A stretch of 64,000 nucleotides of DNA, taken from NCBI RefSeq assembly GCF_019112545.1, contig NW_025064893.1:730185-794184 (forward strand), in the 5' to 3' direction. Both the position numbers and the translations under genes were made by a program. This document shows positions 47,525 through 57,279 of the stretch, in pieces (the first letter of the stretch is position 1; the number at the start of each line of letters is the position of its first letter). Source of the DNA: Guyanagaster necrorhizus (lineage: Eukaryota; Basidiomycota; Agaricomycetes; Agaricales; Physalacriaceae). The notes under the pieces are model-generated. The model was not told the origin of the DNA and ran no database searches. It worked only from the letters and a program-made list of their open reading frames with translations.

Positions 47525-48692
47525 TTAGGATAAGTCATCCAGACCAGTAGGTGATGGCTGATTTATTTGACTGCTTGGCATCTCATTGCCAGGCTTCAAA
47601 CAAGTTGAAGGGGTGGTACATTGCTCTTCACTGTATGTCCTCTGGTTGAACTTTTCATTCCATGTTCCTATATGTCCTCTGCTGATCTGAGGTGGCTGAT
47701 CTGCTGGATCTGTCATTGGATATGTTTGCAGATTCATAAAGACTTTGACCACAGGTGGATGTATTTGTTCAGGAGTAATATTGAACAAGACCCCCTCTAT
47801 GTCGGTTTTGTTGATCCTGTGTTTATAGTCTTGAATTGCCTCTTCTGCATTCATGTATTTCTTGTTGATCCATTGGTTTGATTCTGGTCCATATTCTTTC
47901 CAGCTGACTAGATAGTCAACAGTTGTTTTCATGCCTCTATCTTGTGCTTTAACCTTTTGGGTTTTGTGGTTTAGCACTTCATCAATTTTGTAGTGTTCTT
48001 CATCATCAATGAGTTCTGCTGGAGGTGGAGGTGGTCATTCTTGGTTTGAAAAAGCTAGTGCCATGTATGGTGTCAACAATGTTTCATTAAAAACATTATG
48101 AATTTTCCAAGTTGCTGGGAGTTGCAACTTGTATGCAGAATTGCTGATTTTGGTGATGACTTTGAATAGACCCATTCCTTTGTCTGCAAGCTTCTGCTTT
48201 GGCCTTGGGAGGTGAAGATTTGTAGTATCCAACCAGACCTTGTCATTGGTTGAATATTCATGTGGTGGCTGTCAATGTTTATCATATTGCTTCTTCATTG
48301 TTGAAGCAGCTTTTTCCAGAGCTGTCTTGATTTCCTCATGGATCTTTGCTATTGTGGTTGCAAAGTCTGTTGATGCCAGTGTCATCATGTGGACTCACCC
48401 TGTTTGTACAACTGGTGGATTCTATCTGTAGTTCACAAAGAATGGCGTTTTGCCTATTGCTGAGTGAATTCTGTTATTGTATTGGAATGCCACTAATGCT
48501 AGCCATTCCATCCAATCATCCTGTTGGTAATTGATGAAAAGTCTCAGATACTTTTCGATTTCTTGATTTGCCCATTCTGTTTAGCTGTTTATCTGTAGGT
48601 GATATGCTGTTGAAGCATTTTATTTGATATTGAGGAGTCAGTATAAGTCATCCAAGAATTTGGATATGAATTGTGGTCCTCTGTCTGAAATT
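47525..48692 (-). pseudogene. pol: E5 Pol, C-terminal part, with an extended tail after the chromodomain
   Basis: From the right: the end of the integrase core with PQFISKFLDDLY and STAYH (48600-48680), WMEWLAL and KTPFFVNYR (48430-48540), then the linker WLDTTNLHLPRPKQKLADKG. The chromodomain VDYLVSWKEYGPESNQWINK is near 47860-47920. Unlike the E1-E4 and E7 copies, which stop within about 20 codons of the chromodomain, this frame runs about 110 more residues (with NITPEQIHPPVVKVF and DPADQPPQISRGHIGTW) to a stop at 47525. It would be the integrase end of the enzyme. A few stops (e.g. near 48585) show it is decayed. Confidence 0.8.
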
Positions 48693-49208
48693 TGTTATGA
48701 TTTTTCCTATTTTCTTTTCTTTTCCCTCAGAAATAACCTCTATCTTCACTTAGTCAGGGTGCTTAGGCCAGTGCTTAGGACTGTGGGAACACTTAGCTCA
48801 GCAACCCAGTCAGTCACTCTCCTATCGTGTTGCTGTGTGCTGTGAAGGGAGAGACGTACTCCTTTTGTCTTTGACTTGCAGTGCAACGACAACAGCACAA
48901 CAGCAAGACAACAGCTTTTGTGGAGAGCCTGGCAACAGCAGGGGTAACAGCTCTACAGCAGATAATATCTTTTGTGAACATTTATTTATAGCATGATAAC
49001 AGAACAGTATTTAAGTAGCATAGCTCTTGCTGTAATACTCCAGCTTTGAGCTAAAGTTTTATCCTCACCATCTTATCTCAAGCGAACTGCAAATGTCTTG
49101 ACTACATAACACTAGTCACTCACAAGTGGACTCTGACAGTATAACCTGAAGTGTGAGGTTCTGTCAGTTTATCATGTGTCTCTAGTCACATAGAATTTGG
49201 GCTTAACA
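48693..49208 (+). repeat. E6 5' LTR
   Basis: 516 bp, TGTTATGATTTTTCC...GGGCTTAACA, the reverse-orientation equivalent of the E5 LTR family. TATTTAAG at 49008-49015 lies 34 bases before AGCTTTGAGCTAA (49042-49054), the likely transcript start. Confidence 0.9.
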
Positions 49209-49209
49209 A

Positions 49210-49222
49210 TTAGCTCAAAGCT
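49210..49222 (+). other. E6 primer-binding site, exact self-match
   Basis: ttagctcaaagct lies one base after the LTR. Its reverse complement AGCTTTGAGCTAA occurs exactly at 49042-49054 in the LTR (13 of 13), right where a transcript start is expected downstream of the TATA-like motif. Confidence 0.75.
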
Positions 49223-49264
49223 TCTTGCTTCCCTTTCTCAGGCCTAACCATGCTGAGAAACTGA

Positions 49265-50605
49265 ATGCCCCCTGCCTTAAATCCATCCGACCTGAATTTT
49301 ACTCACAAGTTCTTTGAACTCTTGGCTTCTATCATCGGAACACTGATCGGTTTATTGGTGATCATATAGCTGTGCTGTGGATGCCAATCTATTACTGCCT
49401 GGGCCATTCGACACTACCAAGAGTTCTAGTGTATCCATACAATTCTCTGAAATGTCACACCAGACCTCCCTCACCACAACATCCCTGCCTCTGTCTGAAA
49501 CTCCATCTGACACCCTGAAGAAACAGAAGACAAGCCTGAAGGCTCGACTGAAGAACATTCTAGGAAAGAGGAGGAGCAGCAGCAGCAACATGAGTACCCT
49601 CCAAGACCCCTATCAGCAATCATCCAAGACCCTGGAAACCCTTGGGCTACAGGATTTCAATGACTCTGACTTGACACCCCCATCCCCTCCCCTGAGTGCA
49701 GCATCGCTGCATCAAGAACAACTGTCACCTAGTCTGGAATTGGATGCCAGGCTAGAGACTCCCTGGATGCTGTTCAGATGGCTCTAAGCACCAGAAGTAC
49801 CAACTGGCATCAACCCTGACATACCCCATCAGCAAGGAGCAGTGAAAGGGGAACAAGGGTCAGTAGTCCTGACCCCTTCTTTGATGACACCAATAGAGAC
49901 AAAGTCCGATACTGGCAAGCAGCATCAAGAGCAGCCAGTAGAATAGAACAGGGAAGAGCCTCACATCTACCAAGACATAATCCAATGATACCAAACCCAA
50001 TACAATCAAACCCCCAATCTCTTGCTGAGTTTCTCGAAGGACAAGCATAGACTGACCACCAGACCAGTTATCGACATACCCCAGTCAGCACTACTGACTC
50101 TCCATTCTGGAAACCAGCCACTCTCACCAGTGAGCCCGATCCTTAGACCAGGCCAATTGCCAGAGTTGTCCATATTGATGACTACCACCAGAGGAAGCTG
50201 ACACTCCTCGATGATGACCATCCATTATCATATGGGACAGACACCATCGCCGAAACTGACAATATCCCCATCTGGGAAGATGAGATACCATCAGACCAGG
50301 GAATAATCGGAGGTGATGACAAGCATATTGACCCCACCAGGAACCTCAAAAGGGTTCTCAATAGGCCAATCACTGCCCTCTTCCTTCATCCCCGGTTCTA
50401 CAGAAACTTCCACCGGTATTGCAGAGCAATGGTACTGCCAGTAGAAGGAGAGGAGGAGCAGCCTGACTGGGAGCCTACTCTTCGACCTGGACCTGATGAT
50501 GCCGAGCCAAGTACTCAGCCCCAACCTACTTGCCCCAGAAACCTTCGGCCAGCAAGACAGTTCCCTCCTTGAGGAGACCACCAACAAGAGGGCCAAAGGG
50601 GATGA
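49265..50605 (+). pseudogene. E6 ORF1: hydrophobic-helix protein
   Basis: ATG is at 49265. The hydrophobic run FFELLASIIGTLIGLLVII is at 49310-49366, followed by TAG in place of a Gln codon and SITAWAIRHYQEF. One frame can be traced for 445 codons through a Ser/Pro/Asp-rich middle (KVRYWQAASRAASRIEQG, DDKHIDPTRNLKRVL) to EPSTQPQPT and a final TGA at 50603-50605. From about 50496 the next frame (+1) is Gag, so the two overlap by roughly 100 bases. The 199-codon minus-strand frame at 50291-50890 is only its shadow. Confidence 0.6.
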
Positions 50606-52340
50606 TAAGACCAAGGAGGAGGACCAAGACAGCCAGAGGGTGGACTCCATCCTTGAGTGGGGAAGTATCGTCAGCACAACCACATGCCAAGAACAGGAGA
50701 AGAAACGATAAGAACGAGAGGTGCAGGAGAAGGAATTTATTCGGTTATACCAAGAACAGGTAGCTGAGTTGTGGAAGGATGATTGCTGGCTATGATCATT
50801 CCTAGGACAAAGGTATGCCACTGCTGATCCCATTGAGCAGGAAGAGATCTTACAGTATGCCATGACAGAGTGTGCCATTTTTAATTTCAATCAGCAGTTT
50901 TTGCATTATCAGATGATGGCAATGCCACTATATCGACCAAGGTTCGGCAAATGGGAGGCACCAATGCTGTGGACTCTAAGTGTGATGCTGCCCAAGTCGG
51001 CATACACGGCATCCTCTATTCAAACGGCGACATCTAGATATTCACTCACTACATCAGCCATCTGCAGCACAGCATCTCAGCTGACCCAATCCTACAGACA
51101 GCCAAGAACCTATCACCCAAACCCCTGGACCAGCACAGGAAGCCGATTATTGGGAGGACAGCCACCACCCGATAAAGCTGAAGGAAGCAGGCTGGCCCCT
51201 ACTGATTCAAAGATGGATGATTCCGAAGCAACAGCACAGGGGTGGACCATCAAAGATGGGCAGATCGTACAAAAAGAAGGATCTCAGACACTAAAAAGCT
51301 CCATCGCCAACGATGAGTTCTTACATTCCTTTCCAGGACCGCTGACAGATTGGGCTGATCCCTCTGGGGGGGAACCCCTGAATCCAATGTCGCCTCTTGA
51401 TCTGAAGGTGCATATACTAAATGTCAGACTGACACTTGGGCAGGAGCCCCTTCCTTTTAAAGGGGCTTCAGATGATATTGACTGTTTTCTCATAGACTGC
51501 GACCAATACTTCCAGGTTTTTGTCTTGTACTTCCTCTATGACATGTACAAGGTAAACTATGCCACCACCTACTTTGAAGACAAAGCAAAAGTATGATGGG
51601 TACTGTTAGCCCCTAACTTCTGGTTGACTATCCAACAACACCACCAGTATCCCACCTGGACAGTATTGAAGCAAATGATCTGTGACAAGTTCACAGACCC
51701 TGCAGTATGAGAAGTCCACAGGTTGAAGATGAAGGAATACAAGATGGATGACAAAGTGGCACTGGACTACTTCGACAAATTGGAGCGACTCAGGAAACTT
51801 GCCAGAATCTGAGAAGATGTAGCCAACTCAGGATAAATGGTTGAGTATATAAAGCGAGGAGTGCTGCCTCATTATCTGAAGACCATTTTGGACTTTGGCC
51901 ATAGCATGCCAATCGGCTATGATGATTGGAAGGCACAAATCATCCTAATGTGGCAGGAGCGACAATGACAGAAGGTGGAGGCAGCAAACCTGTGGGACCA
52001 ACACAAGTACCAGGGACAGGGCTCGAAGCCCTCAACCTCTCATGCGACCACATCCATCAGGCCCAGTGGCTCAGCTCCAACTTCCTAGAATGACGGGAAG
52101 CGAACTGGTAAGGGTCCAAGTATCAGAATGGACAAGCAGATTGACATGGATTGCCTCAAGAAGAAGGGGAAGTGCTTTAATTGTGGTCAACCTGGCCACA
52201 TGGCATGAAATTGCTTGGAGAAGAAGAACAAGTGCATGTGGGAAGATATCAGGGCACAGATCGCAGAATTAGCAAAGGAAGAACAAGACCTCAGAGATGA
52301 TGACAAACCTGAGGAGGTAAAAGACAGGGCCGAGCAGTAG
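50496..52340 (+). pseudogene. gag: E6 Gag (ORF2)
   Basis: The acidic/charged start (SSLLEETTNKRAKGDDKTKE) is followed by a long open stretch 50862-51596 with PFKGASDDIDCFLIDCDQYF and DMYKVNYATTYFEDKAK of the capsid. FTDPAV then LKMKEYKMDDKVALDYFDKL follow. The knuckle CFNCGQPGHMA, stop, NC is at 52173-52214 and the end is TAG 52338-52340. It is more divergent from the E1/E2/E7 type than those are from each other. Stops fall mainly at Arg positions. Confidence 0.8.
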
Positions 52341-52943
52341 GCAATTTGACTGCCTTGGCCAAGGACAAGAGTAGTAAGAGACAGACTAATATTTCTCCTT
52401 CTGTAGTTTCCACTCCTATATCTAAATTATGTGTGTATTTGAATATACCCAACCTTACTATGCAGAATCCAGAATCACCTAAGAAACCAACTTCTATAAC
52501 TCAAGCACCAACGAAGGGCCGAAGAGGGGCAGAGAGCCCCAAAGGTGCATTATCATCAATAATTTCTCAAGCTAAAAAGATAAAACAGACTCAATCGCCT
52601 TTGGGCCAAACAGGGGTAGAGAACCCCACAGATTGGCTAAAGCCATTCAACACCGAATGGACTTGGTGAGCCATCAAAGATGCCAAAGATGAAGCATCGG
52701 CGAAAGCTGTACTCAAGAACTGGGTTCATAAGACCTGAATCGAGGAAGTGATCAACAATATGATCACAGAAATATGTGCAGTAGAGCGATGTCAAGCCCT
52801 GGAATGGCTTGATGAATTACATGAACCACAAAAATTCATCTGACAAGCCAAATCTACAGGAAAGGATTTACTAGCCAAAGCACAGATCAAGACATTAACA
52901 TCTCGATTGACCCATGCAGTCACTGCCCTAATCGACAGTGGCT
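52341..52943 (+). pseudogene. pol: E6 Pol, 5' part up to the protease active site
   Basis: The frame is -1 to Gag. It has DWLKPFNTEWTW and KAVLKNWVHKT (a conserved linker), then LTHAVTALIDSG. E7 is inserted within the protease active-site codons: the target TGGCT is the last bases of AGT-GGC plus the first of TGC. A few stops. Confidence 0.8.
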
Positions 52944-53371
52944 TGTTAGGCTCAAGCGTCACGTGGGCAGATACACGTGATAAACAGATGTTCCTTCGCA
53001 CTTCGAGGAATCACCTGAGTCCACTTAATATGTACCCATTTGATGTGACACAAGGTCAGACATTGACTCGAGGTAGAATGGCGTGTATAAACTTTAGCTC
53101 GAAGCTGGGATTTACCAGCAAGAGCGTTGGTTCTTAAATACTGTACAGATGTCTCCTAATTATACTACTTGCTTATTATGTATGTCTGTGTCCATGGTGC
53201 CTGTTGTCCTTGGGCATCGCTACTGTACATAAAAGGATGATTGTATTGTCGTTGGGCTCAACCATCGTAGTGACTTGATGGGCAGGTTAGTTGTGCTGAC
53301 TAAGCTTCCTACGGTCTTATGCCTAAGCGTAAATAGGGGTAAAAGGGAATAAAAGGGAAAAATTCGTAACA
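52944..53371 (-). repeat. E7 3' LTR (left copy)
   Basis: 428 bp, followed by TTACCCCCTGCTTAAG, the complement of the polypurine tract. It keeps the CpG form AGCTTCGAGCTAA at the presumed R start (minus strand). Confidence 0.93.
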
Positions 53372-53404
53372 TTACCCCCTGCTTAAGACCATCGTCCTGA
53401 TGGC

Positions 53405-56400
53405 TTAATTAAAGGATAATTCATAGTCGTGTATGGCGTCATCAGCGTTCATGTATTTTTCATTTATCCATTGATTTGATTCTGGGCCATACCCTTTCCA
53501 ACTGACGAGATAGTCCACCGTCATCATCATACTGCCCCCATGGGCTTTGACTTTTCAGAGTTTGTGATTTAAGACTTGATCGATTTCGTAGTGTTCCTTG
53601 TTATCAATCAATTCGGGGGGTGGAGGTGGTGGTCGTACTTGGTTAGGGAAGGCTGGTGCTATATACAGAGTCAGGAGAGATTCATTGAATACGTCGTGGA
53701 TTTTCCATCCTGATGGTAGTTTCAGTTTATAGGCGGATTCTCCGACTTTTGCCATGATAGTAAAGGGGCCTGTGCGTTTGTCGGCGAGTTTTCGTTTTGG
53801 CCAGGGGAGGTGGAGGTTAGTTGTATCGAGCCAGACTTTATCATGGGTCTGGTATATATGGGCTGCACGTCGGTGTTTATCATACTGGTGTTTCATGGCG
53901 TTTGCTGTTTTTTCTAGCGCAGCTTTTGTTTCGGTGTGAATTTTTTCCAATGTCGCTGTGAAGGTTGTGGATGCAGGGGTTGTTGTTTTGTGATGGCTTG
54001 TTTGTGCGACGTGTGGATGTCAGCCATGGTTGACGAAGAAGGGTGTCAAATCTGTAGCGGAGTGTACCCTGTTATTGTGTTGAAAGGCTGCGAGTGCTAA
54101 CCATTCAACCCAATCATCTTGTCGATAGTTGATAAATAGGTGTAGGTATTTTTCAACTTCTTGGTTTGCCCGTTCGGTCTGACTGTCGGTCTGTGGATGA
54201 TAGGCTGTAGATGCATTTCGTTTTATCTGCAGTAGCTTGTATAGGTCATCGAGGAATTTTGAAATGAATTGTGGTCCTTGGTCAGAGATGACCACTTGTG
54301 GCATCCCATACTTGGCATATACCTTGTCACGCAAGATTTTTGCCCATCCCTCCGAGGTTAGTTTGGTGGAACATGCGACTGGAATGATTGTTTTGGAGAA
54401 CCGATCAACTATGATGAGGATCGCGTCATAGCCATTGCAGTCTGGTAATCCCATGATCATATCTACAGAGATATGGGTCCATAGTTGTGACGGTACTTCA
54501 TTCGGGTGTAAGGGTGCTGGTCATGATTGTGTTGACACCTTCCCCCTTTGGCATGTCTCGCAGGCCTTGACGTATGAGGCAATGTCACTGCTGAGTTTAG
54601 GCCACCAATAATTTCGCAGGACGAGTTCCTTTGTTTTGGCAATGCTGGGATGCCCTGCCATGGCATAGTCGTGGCAAGTCGCAATGATTTCTCTGCACAG
54701 TCATTGAACTCGTGGAATATAAATTCTCCCATTGTAATGGATTATTCCATCTTCCTTTGTCATTCCCCATTCGTGGTTGAGTGAGGTGGCAATTTTTTGA
54801 TCCCACTGATATGTATCCTGTGTTGCGCTTTTGATGCGCTCATGTATTTCCTCCTCTGTCGGCATTATTAGTGCTCAGAAGTGTTCAGGGCATAGGATGG
54901 TAATCCCATCATTGTCGTTTCTTCCTTGATTGTGGTCTGCATGGCGGGAGAGGAAGTTGGCTTTTTTGTTAGCGACCCCGGCCTTATGATGGAGTGTGTA
55001 TTGATATTGGGTGAGCTCAGTGACCCATCAAGCTTGGTGATGGTTCAGCTTTTGAGGTTGACGGAAGTACCTAAGATTTTGGTGGTCCATCCAGATCTCG
55101 AAAGTGTCGGCTGCCCCAATTAGATAATGTCACCACTCTTCAAGGGCAAGCATTATCGCGAGTAATTCCTTGTCATAAATCTTGTAGTTCCTCTCAGTCA
55201 TGGTCAATGCTTTTGAGAGAAAAGCGACAGGGCACCATTTCTCATCCTGTTCCTGGGATAATATGGTGCCTATGGCCCCTTCACTGGAATCGGCCTCCAC
55301 ATGAAACCTCCCTTCTTGAGATGGTATGGCGAGGACTACGTCTTCTGCTAGTCGTCACTTCAAGTCTTTAAAGGCGAGTTGTTGAGGAGTTTCCCATCCC
55401 CATGGGGTATTTCCTGTGAGTTGTGTCATGGGGCAGACAATTTTGCTGTAATCTCGTATGAACTGCCTGTAAAAATTGGTGAAGCCAAGAAAGGATTGTA
55501 ATTCCTTTTTCTTGGTGGGGGTTGGCCAATCTACTACCTCCACGACCTTTATCGGATCCATGTGAATGCTCCCTTCGCTGATGATTACTCCAAGGTACTC
55601 GGTTTCTAGCATCTCAAACTCGCATTTCTCCGCTTTGAGGAACAGTTTGTGCTTCCTCATGAGAGCAAGTACCCGTCGGACCAGATCATGGTGTTCTTCC
55701 CTTGTCTTGGACATTATGAGGATATCATCGAGATAAATGGTCACTTTTCTGGTGGCGATGAGATCTTTGAATATATCATTCATCATCCACTGGAAGGTAG
55801 CTGGGGAGTTGGTCAAACCGAAGAACATTACGGTGGGTTCAAACAATCCTCGATTGGTCCTGAACGCGGCCTTCCACTTGTCTCCTTCCTTGATCCGGAC
55901 ATTATTGTACCCCTAGCAGACATCAAGTTTAGTGTAATACTTGGCCCCTCAGAGTTTGTCTATTAGTTCTGAGATCAGTGGCAGTGGATATCTGTTCTTG
56001 ATGGTCATTTCGTTTAATTTACGATAGTTCTGTACAGGTCGAAGTTTGCTGTCCTTCTTTTTTACGAAGAAGAAGGGGGAAGCCATGGGGGACTTTGACG
56101 GTCGAATTCACCTGGAGGATAAGTTCTCGTCTAAGAACTTATCGAGCTCTAATTGTTCCTGACTACTGAGGGGGTAGGTTTTGCAGTCGAGGTTTGCGTT
56201 GGCGTTGGGGATCAGTTTGATTGCATGATCCCAAGGTTTTGGAAGTGGGAGTTCATCGAAACTCTCTTTCTCGAAGAGGTCCCGATAGTCACATGCCCAC
56301 TCTGGTACTATTTCTTTGAAGGTCTTCTCCTTCTTCCCTTTGTGAGCCTTAGCTGCTAGGTTGTTGGCATGATGTACTGCCCAGATATGAATCTCCTTCT

Positions 56401-57279
56401 GTAGGTCGACGGCTAAGATGGTTTCGCCATCTTCCATCTCCTCATCCCACCAGTCCTCCGGATCCTCATCAGGTAATTCGTATGGGATCTTTCGGCACCG
56501 ACATCATGCAAATGTGAGCCTCCCAGTTTTCCAGTTGATGAGTGGGTTATGCCGAATCAGCCAGTCATGTCCCAAGAATAATTCCTTGGTTCCAAGATCT
56601 GTCACAGCTAGGTCAATCCTCTCGGAGTGATCCCTGATGGTCAATCTAAGCTCGATGAATTCCGTGATCGATCCAGCTTGATTTTTTGTTCTGTCGGCAT
56701 TGTATACTGGTATGGGTGCAGCAGTGGTCCTGGTGGAGAGATTGTGCTGACGGACGAAGGTTCGATTGATGGAGCTACTGGTACAGCCACTGTCGATCAG
56801 GGCACTGACCAGATGGGTTGTTCGATTGGTTAAAGTTTCGATCTGAGCCTTGGTTGTCAGGTCCCTCCCAGGGGTTTTAGTTCGCCTGACGAATTTTGGT
56901 GGACTTTTTAGCTCGTCCAACCATTCTAGGGCTCGGCTCTGTTCAGCTTCTCATAATCCGTTCACAGCATCTATAGTGGCTTCTCCTGTTCTGGCCCAAT
57001 GTATCCACCCTTGCAGAACGGCCTCTGCTGTGCTGTCATTTACTGCTTCTTTGATGGCTCTCCACGTCCATTCAGTTTCGAATGGTTTGAGCCACTGTTT
57101 AGGGCTCTCTGCCCCTGTTCAGCCCATAGGCGCTTGAGTTTTTCTTTTTGACTCTTTTAGGTGTGCATGGTCAACTGGTATATTCAAATGCACGTATGTT
57201 ACTACAGAAGTATCATAAGTCCATCCAGCGGTTGAGACAGGCACACCATTGGGTTCTTTGGCCAATACAGTGGAGTCAT
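53405..57279 (-). pseudogene. pol: E7 Pol: protease, RT, RNase H, integrase, chromodomain (near-complete, few stops)
   Basis: The frame is -1 to Gag, beginning at the overlap CAGTGAATG near 57280. The protease is open at 56504-56920 with DSG at 56786-56794. The RT is open in two long pieces (56108-56437, 55355-55846) with YLDD at 55724-55735 and FFGLTNSPATFQ before it. RNase H lies at about 55040-55340. The integrase zinc region is at about 54530-54680, with HAxxGHPSIAKTKEL-type residues and CETC. The integrase core is open at 54020-54460 with Asp 54463, Asp 54283 and Glu 54175 (60 and 36 codons apart). The linker is open at 53555-53950. The chromodomain VDYLVSWKGYGPESNQWINE is near 53455-53520 and the stop TAA at 53405-53407. 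The stops are isolated substitutions such as TAG before GYNNVRIKEG at about 55915. Confidence 0.9.

Larger units (their letters stand above)
46970..48692 (-). mobile_element. E5: 3' end of a minus-strand gypsy element, cut by E6 and continuing beyond the window
   Basis: A 518-bp LTR (46970-47487) is followed by the polypurine complement TTACCCTCTCCTTAAG and the 3' part of Pol. The sequence stops inside the integrase at 48692, where the LTR of E6 begins. The rest should lie to the right of E6, outside this window. The base run before the LTR is TATAC. Confidence 0.85.

Noticed and set aside
46970..49208. Inverted pair of 516-518-bp LTRs as terminal inverted repeats of one DNA transposon
   Set aside because: The sequence between is the 3' end of Pol reading toward the left LTR, and the right LTR is followed by a primer-binding site and ORF1. 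They belong to two elements, E6 inserted in E5.
50291..50890. 199-codon open frame on the minus strand
   Set aside because: It is antisense to ORF1/Gag of E6, whose plus-strand motifs are shared with other copies. The minus frame has no conserved partner.
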